DNA of 64,000 bases from Roseovarius indicus (GCF_008728195.1 NZ_CP031598.1:1-64000); one strand, 5' to 3'; counted from the first letter of the stretch, positions 18,670 through 27,541 are shown. Numbers and translations are program-made. Notes: a model not told the origin generated them from the letters alone.

Positions 18670-19989
18670 ATGTTACAGGGTATAACCCGCGCGTCCGTGC
18701 AAATGGTGGAGCGTTACCTGCCGGATGCGTTCGTTCTGGTCCTGATTCTGACGCTTGTGGTGTTCGGGGGCGGGATGCTGATCGAGGGGCACGGGCCCGT
18801 TGCGATGGCTGCATTCTGGGGCGAGGGGTTCTGGAACCTGCTGAGCTTTGCCATGCAGATGGTGCTCATCCTGGTGTCGGGTTTCGTTGTCGCGAGCACG
18901 CCGATTTTCAAGAAGCTGCTTCAGGCGCTGGCCCGGATGGCCAACACGCCGGGGCAGGGCATCGTTCTCGTCACGGTCGTCTCGTTGTTCGCGGCGTGGG
19001 TAAACTGGGGTTTCGGGCTGGTTATCGGGGCTCTGTTTGCGCGGGAACTGGCGCGCTGCCTGCCCAATCTCGACTATCGGCTGGCCATCGCGAGCGCCTA
19101 TAGCGGGTTCATGGTGTGGCATGGCGGGCTTTCGGGTTCGGTGCCGCTGGTGATCGCGACCGAGGACCATTTCACGGTCGACATGATCGGGGTGATCCCC
19201 ACCAGCGAAACGATCTTCTCGGTGATGAATCTTGGTATCGTGCTGGGGCTGTTCATCGTGGTGCCGCTGGTCAACTGGATGATCATGCCGTCGAAGGAAG
19301 ACACCGTGACGGTCGACCCGGCCAAGCTGGTCGAGGAGGAAGAAGAGGTGACCGAGGCGGCGAACACCCCCTCGACGCGGCTGGAAAACAGCATGGTGCT
19401 GTCGATCGCGTCGGGTGTGCTGGGCATGGTTTACGTCCTTTACTACATCTTCGGCACCGATGGCGGGCTTAACCTGAACATCGTCAACTTCACGCTGATC
19501 TTCGTGGGGATCCTGCTGCATGGCCGGCCCTCGCAGTTCCTGGCATCGGTCAAGAAGGCCGTGAACGGGGCCAGCGGTATCATCATCCAGTTCCCGTTCT
19601 ACGCGGGGATCATGGGCATGATGGTCGGCTCGGGGCTGGCGGTGACGCTGTCTAACGCGTTCGTCGATATCTCGTCGGCCCAGAGCCTGCCGTTCTTCAC
19701 CTTCCTGTCGGCGGGTATCGTCAACATGTTCGTGCCGTCGGGCGGCGGGCAATGGGCCGTGCAGGCGCCGATCATGCTGGAAGCCGGCAGGGCGCTTGGG
19801 GTCGACCCGGCCCGCACGGCGATGGCGGTGGCCTGGGGCGATACCTGGACCAACCTGATCCAGCCGTTCTGGGCGCTGCCCGCGCTGGCGATCGCGGGGC
19901 TGTCGGCCAAGGACATCATGGGCTTCTGCCTGATCGTCCTGGTGGCGAGCGGCGTGGTGATCGGCCTCGGGCTGACCTTCCTGCCCTGA
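18670..19989 (+). CDS. AtoE-type short-chain fatty acid transporter
   Basis: A 439-residue, roughly 10-12 segment membrane protein of the short-chain fatty acid transporter family: MVERYLPDAFVLVLILT at the N-terminus, WVNWGFGLVIGALFARE, MVWHGGLSGSVPL, FVPSGGGQWAVQAP and WGDTWTNLIQPFWALP are the recurrent motifs. A cytoplasmic acidic loop (EEEEEV) lies in the middle. It presumably brings in the substrate of the cluster. RBS GGGAGA precedes the ATG. A strong hairpin follows its stop. Confidence 0.92.
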   Translation: MLQGITRASVQMVERYLPDAFVLVLILTLVVFGGGMLIEGHGPVAMAAFWGEGFWNLLSFAMQMVLILVSGFVVASTPIFKKLLQALARMANTPGQGIVLVTVVSLFAAWVNWGFGLVIGALFARELARCLPNLDYRLAIASAYSGFMVWHGGLSGSVPLVIATEDHFTVDMIGVIPTSETIFSVMNLGIVLGLFIVVPLVNWMIMPSKEDTVTVDPAKLVEEEEEVTEAANTPSTRLENSMVLSIASGVLGMVYVLYYIFGTDGGLNLNIVNFTLIFVGILLHGRPSQFLASVKKAVNGASGIIIQFPFYAGIMGMMVGSGLAVTLSNAFVDISSAQSLPFFTFLSAGIVNMFVPSGGGQWAVQAPIMLEAGRALGVDPARTAMAVAWGDTWTNLIQPFWALPALAIAGLSAKDIMGFCLIVLVASGVVIGLGLTFLP

Positions 19990-20011
19990 CGGCGGGACAT
20001 GAGGAAGGATG

Positions 20012-20040
20012 GCGCGGGCGGCATGATGTGCCGCCCGCGC
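20012..20040 (+). terminator. Strong GC hairpin after the AtoE-like gene
   Basis: A 12-bp perfect stem GCGCGGGCGGCA / TGCCGCCCGCGC with a TGATG loop lies 22 bp after the stop. No U-tract follows, so it may reduce rather than end transcription into the downstream genes. Confidence 0.55.
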
Positions 20041-20348
20041 TGCCGTTTCGGGGTATGAGTGACGGTCGGCGGCATCGGGTTTGGGCCGGGGTGTGGCGGT
20101 ACAATGGGTGCCGGTGGTCCGGTCGCGACCGGGGATGTCGCAATTGACATGGATTTGCCTAGCACGCTCCTGAAGGATCGGGGGAGAAGGAGGCCAGCCA
20201 TGACCATCCGCAGCCGGGGCGATTGCCGAGATCGAGACGCTGGTACGCGCCCTGTCGTCGCCTCGAACCGGGCGATGATGGTCGAGGCCATGGCCGGCTT
20301 TTCCGACCCCCTGCCCGGATATGGGCGATTTCCTGAAAGGATTTTTCG
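20041..20348. other. Non-coding stretch inside the catabolic cluster
   Basis: The 308-base segment before the MmgE/PrpD gene has no credible gene. It contains AATTGACATGG near 20141-20152, a possible -35, but no matching -10. A short stretch near 20215-20275 has coding character in one frame (reads IAEIETLVRALSSPRTG) before a stop, so a degraded gene is possible. A second promoter for the last three genes probably lies here. Confidence 0.35.
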
Positions 20349-21731
20349 ATGAACAAGCCCATGAGTGCCGTCGCCCGCCCCGGCGCAGAGCAGTTTGCGC
20401 AGATCGCGGAATTTGCGCTGACCCGAGAGCTTGCCGTGCCGGAGCACGCGATGCGGCATGCGGCGACATTGCTGATCGACACGCTGGGGGTGGCGGCAGG
20501 CGCCACGCGGCTGAAGGTTGGCGGGATCGCGCGGGAGTTCGCGGTGGATTTTCACGGGGCGGGTCGTGCGGAGTTTGCGGCGCCGATGTTGTTTGACGGG
20601 CGGGTGGTGAGCATGCCCGGCGCGGCCTGGGCCTTGGCAACGCAGATCGACAACCTCGATGGGCATGACGGGTATTACCCGACGAAGGGCCATATCGGCT
20701 GTGCCGTGGTGCCGGCGCTGTTCGCCTTTGCCGAGCGGCACCCCGAGTTGACCGGGCCGGAGGCGTTGCGGGCGATGGTGGTGGCCTACGAGGTGGCGAC
20801 GCGGGCAGCGGTGGCGCTGCATGGGACGGTGAGCGATTACCACACCTCGGGCGCATGGAACGGGCTGGGGGTGGCGGCGCTGGGCTGTCATTTGGAGGGC
20901 GCCGATGCGGAGACGCTGCGCCACGCGATGGGGATTGCCGAGTATCATGGGCCAAGAAGCCAGATGATGCGGGAGATCGACAACCCGACGATGCTGCATG
21001 ACGGGTCGGGCATGGGGGCGCTGGTGGGGGTGAACGCGGCGCTTCTGGCGATGCGGGGGTTTACCGGGGCGCCGGCGATCACCGCCGAGGCGCCGGAGGT
21101 TGCGGCCTACTGGGCCGATCTTGGGGCCGAGTGGACGGTGGCGGAGAACTACATCAAGCCCTATCCGAGCTGTCGCTGGGGGCATCCGGCGGTGGATGCA
21201 ATGCGGAAATTGCGGGAAGAGCACGGCCTGACCGCCGACCAGGTTGCGGCGGTCGAGGTGCGGACCTTCGACGAGGCGGCGAGGTTGTATGCGGGGATGC
21301 CCGAGACGACGACGCAGGCGCAGTATTCGCTGCATTACGTCGTGGCGGTGATGTTGCAGCATGGCACGCTCGCGCCGCGGCACGTGGCGGATGAGGGGTT
21401 GGACGACCCGGACGTTGCCGCGATCATCCCCCGGATCACCGCCGTGGCGACGGACAAGCACAATGCCCGCTTTCCCGCGAGCCGCTGGTCGGATATCGAG
21501 GTGACGCTGACGGATGGCCGCAAGCTGACTTCGGGCGATGTGCCCGCCAGCGGTGGCCCCGGCGCATGGCGCACCGATGCCGAGGTCGAGGCGAAGTTCC
21601 ACGATTTCTGCGAGGGCGTGCTTTCACCCGCCCGCAGCCGCGCCATCTGGGCGATGCGGGATGCAATGCTGGACAACACGGTGAAGCTGGCCGAGCTGAC
21701 GCGGCTGATCACCCCGGAAGGAGACGCATGA
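20349..21731 (+). CDS. MmgE/PrpD family protein
   Basis: A 460-residue protein of the 2-methylcitrate dehydratase/cis-aconitate decarboxylase/iminodisuccinate epimerase superfamily: LLIDTLGVAAGA, NLDGHDGYYPTKGHIGCAVVPA (His-rich active-site segment near 110-125), AEYHGPRSQMMREIDNP, and KPYPSCRWGHPAVDA. The actual reaction cannot be told; PrpD dehydration, decarboxylation and epimerisation all occur in this fold. RBS AAGGA lies 8 bases upstream. The stop overlaps the ATG of the dehydrogenase (ATGA). Confidence 0.87.
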   Translation: MNKPMSAVARPGAEQFAQIAEFALTRELAVPEHAMRHAATLLIDTLGVAAGATRLKVGGIAREFAVDFHGAGRAEFAAPMLFDGRVVSMPGAAWALATQIDNLDGHDGYYPTKGHIGCAVVPALFAFAERHPELTGPEALRAMVVAYEVATRAAVALHGTVSDYHTSGAWNGLGVAALGCHLEGADAETLRHAMGIAEYHGPRSQMMREIDNPTMLHDGSGMGALVGVNAALLAMRGFTGAPAITAEAPEVAAYWADLGAEWTVAENYIKPYPSCRWGHPAVDAMRKLREEHGLTADQVAAVEVRTFDEAARLYAGMPETTTQAQYSLHYVVAVMLQHGTLAPRHVADEGLDDPDVAAIIPRITAVATDKHNARFPASRWSDIEVTLTDGRKLTSGDVPASGGPGAWRTDAEVEAKFHDFCEGVLSPARSRAIWAMRDAMLDNTVKLAELTRLITPEGDA

Positions 21732-22702
21732 CCAAGGACGCCCCCAGAGTCATCATCATGAACGACAATCCCGGGCCGATGACGGCGCGGTTGCGGCAGG
21801 CCGTGCCCGAGGCCGAGGTGGCCGAGCTGACCCGGTACGAGGATACCGAAAGGATGCTGGCGGAGTTCAGGCCGGACGTGGTGTATTCGATCAAGTTTGC
21901 CGGGAACGAGGGCTTTCCGACTGATCTGCTGATGGGGCCGGAGGGGCCGGGTTGGGTATCGGTCGGCGGATCGGGCTGCGATCACCTTGGCCGGTGGGAT
22001 GCCGAGCAGACGACAGTGACCAATTCCGCCGGGGTGGCGGCGCATATGATGGCGGAATACGCCTTTGGCTGTGCGCTGCATTTCAGCCTCGATATCGAGG
22101 GGCTGGCGCGGGACAAGGCGGAGAGGCATTGGCGCGGGTCGCGGTTGATGACCTCGCTCAAGGGCAAGACGCTGCTGATCGTGGGGCTGGGCCAGACCGG
22201 GCAGGCCGTGGCGAAACGGGCGCAGGCGTTCGGGATGCATGTGATCGGGACACGGGCGCGGCCGGAGCCGATGGAGAACCTCGACGAGGTGCATGCGGCG
22301 GAGGATCTGCCGAAGCTGTGGGGGCAAGCGGACATGATCGTGGTGTCGGTGCCGCTGTTGCCGTCGACGCGAGGTTTGATCGGGGCGGAGGATTTCGCGG
22401 CGATGAAGCCGTCGGCCGTGCTGGTGGATGTCTCGCGCGGGGGCGTGATCGACAGTGACGCGCTGCTCGAGGCGTTGCAGGCGCGGCGGATCGCGGGTGC
22501 GGGGCTCGATGTGTTCGCCGAGGAGCCGCTGCCGGAGGAGAGCCCGTTCTGGGATCTCGACAACATCATCCTGTCGCCGCACAGTTCGGGCGTTTACGAG
22601 GGGTGGGACCTGAATTCCTTCGACATGTTCATCGAGAACCTGAAGCGGTGGCAGAAGGGCGAGACGCTGAAGAACATTGTCGACCCGGGGCGCGGGTACT
22701 GA
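21728..22702 (+). CDS. D-isomer-specific 2-hydroxyacid dehydrogenase family protein
   Basis: A 324-residue NAD(P)-dependent dehydrogenase. The Rossmann motif GLGQTG lies at 153-158; VSVPLLPSTRGLIG, LVDVSRGGVID and AGLDVFAEEPLP lead to the catalytic-His segment LSPHSSG. It reduces a 2-oxoacid or oxidises a D-2-hydroxyacid; the partner enzymes (DapA-family lyase giving a 2-oxoacid) fit the former or the reverse. The start overlaps the preceding stop by 4 bases. Glyoxylate/hydroxypyruvate reductase-type annotation is the closest general class. Confidence 0.88.
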   Translation: MTKDAPRVIIMNDNPGPMTARLRQAVPEAEVAELTRYEDTERMLAEFRPDVVYSIKFAGNEGFPTDLLMGPEGPGWVSVGGSGCDHLGRWDAEQTTVTNSAGVAAHMMAEYAFGCALHFSLDIEGLARDKAERHWRGSRLMTSLKGKTLLIVGLGQTGQAVAKRAQAFGMHVIGTRARPEPMENLDEVHAAEDLPKLWGQADMIVVSVPLLPSTRGLIGAEDFAAMKPSAVLVDVSRGGVIDSDALLEALQARRIAGAGLDVFAEEPLPEESPFWDLDNIILSPHSSGVYEGWDLNSFDMFIENLKRWQKGETLKNIVDPGRGY

Positions 22703-22716
22703 GGGAGGACCAACCC

Positions 22717-23607
22717 ATGGCCGAGCGGTTTCGCGGTGTCATCACGCCGATCCTGACGCCTTACAACGACGATTTCAGCATTGCCGAGGATCTTTACCTC
22801 GCCCATGCCGGGGCCTGCCTGGCGGGCGGGGCGCATTACATCTCGCCCTTCGGCACCACGTCGGAGGCACTGAGCCAGTCGATGCGGGAACGGATGGCGA
22901 TGGTGGAGCTGCTGGCCTCTTCCGGCACGGCAAGGCCGGGGCAGATGATGCCGGGCACGGGGCTGTGCAACATGGAGGAGACGGCGACTCTCTGCCGGCA
23001 TGCGGTGGAGCTGGGCTGTGCGGCGGTGATGACGTTGCCGCCGTTTTTCTTCGTCAATGCGGGGGACGAGGGGCTTTACCGGTATTTCAGCGGGTTGATC
23101 GAAAGTGTTGGGTCGGACCGGTTGAAGGTGTGTTTGTATCACATCCCGCAGATGGCGGGGATCGGGGTATCGCCCGGCTTGGCGGCGCGGTTGAACGCGG
23201 CCTTTCCCGAGGTGGTGGTGGCCTACAAGGACAGCTCCGGCAATTGGGAGAACACCAAGGCGGTGATTGAGGCGGCGCCGGGAATCTCGGTGTTTCCGGG
23301 GTCGGAGAGCTACCTGGTCGACGCGGTGAAGCTGGGCGGGGGCGGGTGTATCTCGGCCAGCTGCAATTCGAACGTGGCGGCGATCCGGGGGGTGTACGAC
23401 CTGGCGGCGGCGGGGAAATGGGAGGCGGCCGCGGCGGCGTTGGGGCCGGTCAACGTGCATCGCAAGGCGGTGCAGGATGGCGGGCTGATCCCGGCGCTGA
23501 AGGCGTTGAAGGCGTACCAGTCGGGGGATGCGCGGTGGCTGAACCTGCGGCCGCCGCTGGAGAACGCGGACCCGGCGCTGGGCGAAAGGCTGGCTGCGAC
23601 GCTTTGA
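22717..23607 (+). CDS. DapA family Schiff-base aldolase/dehydratase
   Basis: A 296-residue TIM-barrel lyase of the dihydrodipicolinate synthase/N-acetylneuraminate lyase superfamily. The Schiff-base lysine is K171 in VVAYKDSSGNW, the conserved Tyr is Y141 in LYHIP, and PFGTTSE (44-50) replaces the usual GTTGE, arguing against true DapA. Class members cleave or dehydrate 2-oxo sugar-acid-like compounds. Start ATG 22717 has GGGAGGA 8 bases upstream. Last gene of the cluster; a triple-palindrome terminator follows. Confidence 0.87.
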   Translation: MAERFRGVITPILTPYNDDFSIAEDLYLAHAGACLAGGAHYISPFGTTSEALSQSMRERMAMVELLASSGTARPGQMMPGTGLCNMEETATLCRHAVELGCAAVMTLPPFFFVNAGDEGLYRYFSGLIESVGSDRLKVCLYHIPQMAGIGVSPGLAARLNAAFPEVVVAYKDSSGNWENTKAVIEAAPGISVFPGSESYLVDAVKLGGGGCISASCNSNVAAIRGVYDLAAAGKWEAAAAALGPVNVHRKAVQDGGLIPALKALKAYQSGDARWLNLRPPLENADPALGERLAATL

Positions 23608-23615
23608 GGGCGTCG

Positions 23616-23683
23616 CCGGAATTTTGGAAAATTCCGGGGTAGAAAATGCGTATTTTCTACCCCGTTTTCCGGGCGGAAAACGG
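23616..23683. terminator. Triple-palindrome bidirectional terminator element, copy A
   Basis: Three adjacent inverted repeats fill the gap between convergent genes: CCGGAATTTT-GG-AAAATTCCGG (23616-23637), GGGGTAGAAAAT-GCGT-ATTTTCTACCCC (23636-23663) and CCGTTTTCC-GGGC-GGAAAACGG (23662-23683). Arms include A/T runs, so each can work as an intrinsic terminator in both directions. The same arrangement, with diverged arms, occurs at 46596-46663. Confidence 0.8.
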
Positions 23684-23693
23684 CGCGCGCCGG

Positions 23694-25025
23694 TCAGTTT
23701 ATGGTCGAGTTGAGGCCTTCGGGCTGTCCGACGACGACGAAGGTCAGCTTATCGGGGTCGAGCCGTTCCCGCGCCACCCGGTTCACGTCTTCCAGCGTCA
23801 CGGCGTTCATCTTGTCGTTGCGCGTGGCGATGTAATCCTTGGACAGGCCATCGACCTGCATGCCCACGGCGATATCGGCAATCGGGCCGTTGCCGTCGAA
23901 GCGGAGGGGGTAGGCGCCGGTGATGTAGGTCTTGGCGTCTTCCAGTTCCTCGGCGGTGACGCCGTTTTCCTTGACGCTGGCCCACTGGTCGCGGATCACC
24001 TCGATCGCCTCGGCAACCCGGTCGTTGGCCGAGGAGACCGAGCCGATCCATGTCTGGGCGTTGTCCTTGAGCGACAGGTAGGAGTAGATGCCGTAGGTCA
24101 GGCCGCGTTTCTGGCGCACCTCGGTCATCAGCCGGGACGAGAAGCCGCCGCCGCCGATGATGTGGTTGAGGACGTAGGCGGCGAAGAAATCGGGATCGTC
24201 GCGTTCGAGGCCCGGCTGGCCGAAGATGACGGCCGATTGCGGGGTATCGTAGTCGACAACCTGAACGCCGCCCGGCAGGTTCACGTCGGCCTCGCCCGGC
24301 AGGGGCGCGCCGGTTTCGGGCAGGTCGCCGAGCAGGTCGTCGATCAGGGTTGCGAGCTCGTCCTCGGAGATGTCGCCGACGGCGCTGACATAGACCCTGT
24401 CACGGGCGAAAACGGCCTTGTGGGCGGCCTCGAGGTCTTCGCGGGTCAGGGCGCCGACGCTTTCGATGGTGCCGTTTTCCGGCGTGCCATAGGGGTGATC
24501 GCCGAAGACGAGCTTGCCGAAGGCGTTGCGCACGATCTCGTCGGGGTCTTTCAGGTCGGATTGCAGGATCGAGACGATCTGGGCCCGGACCCGTTCGACG
24601 GCCTGCGGGTTGAAGGCCGGGTCGGCGATGCTGGCGCGCAGGAGGTCTATCGCCTCGTCGCGGGTTTCGGTGAGGAAGCGGGCCGAGACGCTGACCGCGT
24701 CGTCGCTGGCGTTGTAGGAGAATTCGGCCGCCAGCTCCTCGGCGGCGCGGGCGAACCCGCGGGAATCGAGATCGCCGCTGCCTTCTTCAAGCAGGGCGGT
24801 CATCAGGCTGACGGCGCCGCGCTTGCCTTCGGCGTCGAGCGAGGTGCCGCCGCGAAAGCGCAGCTCCAGCGCCACGAAGGGCAGGGAGTGTTCCTCGACC
24901 AGCCAGGCCTCGATACCGCCGGGGGTTGTGACTTCCTTGATGTCGACCTCGGCCCGGGCGGGCAGGGCGGTGAGCGTCAGCGCGAGCGCCAACAGCGGCG
25001 CGAAGAGAACTCGTACGTGGATCAT
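23694..25025 (-). CDS. M16 family peptidase-like protein, inactive-type subunit
   Basis: A 443-residue exported insulinase-family protein with a signal peptide (hydrophobic 5-20, cleavage near ARA at 23-25). The position where HXXEH should stand reads RGAVSLMTALLEEG, so the zinc motif is missing. The C-terminal half retains IIGGGGFSSRLMTEVRQKRGLTYG, the M16 substrate-binding motif. It overlaps the stop of the upstream active M16 gene by 4 bases and likely forms a heterodimer with it in the periplasm. Family function is degradation or maturation of small exported proteins; the target is unknown. Confidence 0.9.
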   Translation of the reverse strand: MIHVRVLFAPLLALALTLTALPARAEVDIKEVTTPGGIEAWLVEEHSLPFVALELRFRGGTSLDAEGKRGAVSLMTALLEEGSGDLDSRGFARAAEELAAEFSYNASDDAVSVSARFLTETRDEAIDLLRASIADPAFNPQAVERVRAQIVSILQSDLKDPDEIVRNAFGKLVFGDHPYGTPENGTIESVGALTREDLEAAHKAVFARDRVYVSAVGDISEDELATLIDDLLGDLPETGAPLPGEADVNLPGGVQVVDYDTPQSAVIFGQPGLERDDPDFFAAYVLNHIIGGGGFSSRLMTEVRQKRGLTYGIYSYLSLKDNAQTWIGSVSSANDRVAEAIEVIRDQWASVKENGVTAEELEDAKTYITGAYPLRFDGNGPIADIAVGMQVDGLSKDYIATRNDKMNAVTLEDVNRVARERLDPDKLTFVVVGQPEGLNSTIN

Positions 25026-26353
25026 TGGGTCACCTCCGACGCCTTCATGTAGCCTGTGACGGCCTTGTCGCGGTTGAACACCTTGCGGGCGGCGTTCAGC
25101 ACGTCTTCCTCGGTCACGTTCTGGAGAAGCCCGGGCCATGCCTGAACATCCTCGACGGTCAGACCCTGGGTCAGGGCCCGGCCATAGCGGTTCGCAACCT
25201 GGTAGACATCGTCGCGGGCATAGATCTGGTCGGCGTTCAGGAGGCTCTTGATGCGGTCGAGCCGGCCGGGGGCGATGCCTTCTTCGAGGAAGTTGGCGAT
25301 CACCTCGTCCAGATCCGCTTCGAGCTGTTCCAGCGTCACGCCGGGTGCCGGGGCGAGGATCAGGTCGAAGGTCGTGTCATCGAGGGATTTGCCGCTGTAA
25401 TAGGCCGAGGTGTAGACGGCCTTGCGGTCTTCGAACTGCAGCTTCTCGGACAGGAGCGAGGTGGTTCCGCCGCCGAGCACCTCGGCCAGGACGGTCAGCG
25501 CGGCGGCCTCTTCCTGGTCACCGCTGTCGCGCTCGGGGGCGAGGTAGCTGCGCATCACGTAGGGTTGGCCGACGCGGGGGTCTTCGTAGATAAGCCGGCG
25601 TTCGGCCATCTGGCGCGGCTCCTGCGGGCGGGCGCGTTCGGGCAGGTCGGGGTTGGCCGGCAGCGCGCCGTAATACTGGTCGGCGAGCGCCTTGACCTCG
25701 TCGGGCTGGACGTCGCCGGCGACGATCAGGACCGCGTTGTTCGGGGCGTAGTAGGTTTCGTAATAGTCGAGCGCATCGTCGAGATCGAGGTCGAGCATCT
25801 CGTGCTGCCAGCCGATGATCGGCACGCCGTAGCGGTGGTTGAGATACTGCGCCGCGCTGGCCTGTTCGCGGAAGAGGGCGCCGGGGTTGTTCTCGACCCG
25901 CATGTTGCGTTCCTCGATGATCACGTCGCGTTCGGTCGCGATGACGGATTCGTCGAGCTGGAGATTCACCATGCGGTCGCTCTCCATCTTCATCATCAGT
26001 TCGAGACGGTCGGCGGCGACGCGCTGGTAATAGGCGGTGTAGTCGTAGCTGGTGAAGGCGTTGTCGCGGCCGCCGTTGCGGGCGACGGTGGCCGAGAACT
26101 CGCCGTCGTCGAGGGTTTCGGTGCCTTTGAAGAGCAGGTGTTCGAGGAAGTGCGCGACGCCCGAGACGCCGGGCTTTTCATCGGCCGAGCCGGCCTTGTA
26201 CCACACCATGTGCACGACCACGGGGGCGCGGTGATCTTCCACGACGATCACCTCCATCCCGTTGTCGAGCCTGTAGGATGTGACCTGATCGTCGGCCTGC
26301 GCCGTACCTGCCGCCGTGACCACCACGGCGAGCATGGCCAGAAATCGTTTCAT
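25022..26353 (-). CDS. M16 family zinc peptidase, active-type subunit
   Basis: A 443-residue periplasmic metallopeptidase with a signal peptide (1-20, cleavage near AQA). The inverted zinc motif HFLEH sits at 68-72 (His68, Glu71 catalytic, His72), followed by the distal Glu region. The C-terminal domain contains LGGGTTSLLSEKLQFEDRK. It is the first gene of a two-gene operon with the inactive M16 partner (4-base overlap). The role is probably turnover of signal or prosequence peptides, by analogy to mitochondrial processing peptidase relatives. Confidence 0.93.
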   Translation of the reverse strand: MKRFLAMLAVVVTAAGTAQADDQVTSYRLDNGMEVIVVEDHRAPVVVHMVWYKAGSADEKPGVSGVAHFLEHLLFKGTETLDDGEFSATVARNGGRDNAFTSYDYTAYYQRVAADRLELMMKMESDRMVNLQLDESVIATERDVIIEERNMRVENNPGALFREQASAAQYLNHRYGVPIIGWQHEMLDLDLDDALDYYETYYAPNNAVLIVAGDVQPDEVKALADQYYGALPANPDLPERARPQEPRQMAERRLIYEDPRVGQPYVMRSYLAPERDSGDQEEAAALTVLAEVLGGGTTSLLSEKLQFEDRKAVYTSAYYSGKSLDDTTFDLILAPAPGVTLEQLEADLDEVIANFLEEGIAPGRLDRIKSLLNADQIYARDDVYQVANRYGRALTQGLTVEDVQAWPGLLQNVTEEDVLNAARKVFNRDKAVTGYMKASEVTQ

Positions 26354-26461
26354 GACCTGCCTCCTTGCCCTGAACCCATTTCACGAACGGGTATACCTGC
26401 GAAGATACGGCTGTACCAACGCAATTCAAGCAGTCTGACCGGGTTGTGACTGTGCCGAGGC

Positions 26462-27004
26462 TCAGCGCGAGGACGGCGGCGGCGCGGTGGGCGTGATCAC
26501 GCCGGCATTGCGCATGCGGCGCTGCTCGGCATCCGAATCAAGCCACTGGCGCTTGTAGGCGTCGGTGTAGTTGTCGCGCGGCCCGATGCGGAAAATGTTC
26601 CGGCGCCCGTAGTTGCGGCGGATTTCCTTGTCTTCCACGCGCAGGCGCTGGCGGATCGTCGGATCGGTGCCATAGCGGGCGGCATGGCGGACGAGGCCCG
26701 CGTCGCCCGGGGCGACGCCCGCGTCGGCCGTGGCGGCCGGGTTGCCGCCAAGGGCGGCGATGCCGTCGGCCTTGGGGTTCTGATCGGTGCGGTTCGCGGC
26801 GCCCGGCTGCGGGGTCGGCAGGGCGGCATAGCTTTCGGGAGCCTCGAGCGGTTTGCCCGGTGCGATCGAGAACTCGTCCGGCCCGTCGCCGGTGTTCTTG
26901 AACCGGGTCAGCGTGACATCGCGGTCGCGCGAACACGCGGCCACCACAAGCACCAGCCCAATCATCATGATCTTCCGCGGCAGCATCATCCGCAAATCTC
27001 CCAA
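26462..27004 (-). CDS. DUF3035 family lipoprotein (possible BamF-type)
   Basis: A roughly 180-residue protein with a lipobox: hydrophobic segment then LVVAAC, so the mature lipoprotein starts at Cys24. A Pro/Ala-rich middle leads to a conserved C-terminal region with basic residues (RQRLRVEDKEIRRNYGRRN). It matches what I recall of the DUF3035 family next to lspA in Rhodobacterales; a link to the outer-membrane beta-barrel assembly machinery (BamF) has been proposed for such lipoproteins, but I cannot confirm it here. The start could also be one of the Met residues at 6 to 7. Confidence 0.7.
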   Translation of the reverse strand: MGDLRMMLPRKIMMIGLVLVVAACSRDRDVTLTRFKNTGDGPDEFSIAPGKPLEAPESYAALPTPQPGAANRTDQNPKADGIAALGGNPAATADAGVAPGDAGLVRHAARYGTDPTIRQRLRVEDKEIRRNYGRRNIFRIGPRDNYTDAYKRQWLDSDAEQRRMRNAGVITPTAPPPSSR

Positions 27005-27042
27005 ACTCGTCGCGCCACGTCTAACCCATCACGAAGAAAAGG

Positions 27043-27513
27043 TCACGCGGCCTTTTTCTCGCCCGTGAAGATTACCATACCGACGGCCCCGGCGAAAACC
27101 GCGATATCGGCCACGTTGAAGGCGTAAGGGTTGTCTATGCCACAGCAGGACATGTTCAGGAAGTCGGCGACGGCCCCGTAGACCAGCCTGTCCACGACAT
27201 TGCCCATGGCCCCGCCGATCAGCAGGCCGGCGGCGATTTTTTGCCAGATGCCGCCAGGTTCGCGCCGGATCCACCACAGGACGACGCCCGAGATCAGCAG
27301 GGCGATTCCGATCAGGATCCAGCGGGTGGTGTCGGTGTCGCCCTGGAAGAGGCCGAAATTGATGCCGTAGTTCCACGCCATCTTGAAGTTCAGGAAGGGC
27401 GGCCAGATGGGCATGTCGCGCAGGCGGTCGAGCTCGAGCACGTGCACGACCCAGTACTTGGTGATCTGGTCGACGAGGAAGGTGAGGACCCCGGCGATGA
27501 AAACGGTGGGCAT
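27043..27513 (-). CDS. lspA: Lipoprotein signal peptidase (signal peptidase II)
   Basis: A 156-residue inner-membrane aspartyl protease that removes signal peptides from prolipoproteins. Four hydrophobic segments; the catalytic aspartates are Asp108 in GAMGNVVDRL and Asp136 in AFNVADIAVF. NYGINFGLFQ is the conserved loop motif (Asn-Gly-Ile-Asn-Phe-Gly form common in this group). It lies 28 bp after purH and just before the DUF3035 lipoprotein gene, whose product would be a substrate. Confidence 0.95.
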   Translation of the reverse strand: MPTVFIAGVLTFLVDQITKYWVVHVLELDRLRDMPIWPPFLNFKMAWNYGINFGLFQGDTDTTRWILIGIALLISGVVLWWIRREPGGIWQKIAAGLLIGGAMGNVVDRLVYGAVADFLNMSCCGIDNPYAFNVADIAVFAGAVGMVIFTGEKKAA

Positions 27514-27541
27514 CTTGTTCTCCTGACGCGTGGCGCCGGTG

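Noticed and set aside
20059-20352. 97-codon plus-strand ORF after the AtoE-like gene
   Set aside because: Composition is irregular (Gly/Arg-rich), no ribosome site, ends in the prpD leader; at most a fragment of a decayed gene.
15910-20955. Very long minus-strand open frames (904 and 760 codons) under matB, amidase, the AtoE-like gene and prpD
   Set aside because: Antisense shadows of genes with strong family motifs; translations are low-complexity Arg/His/Pro-rich.
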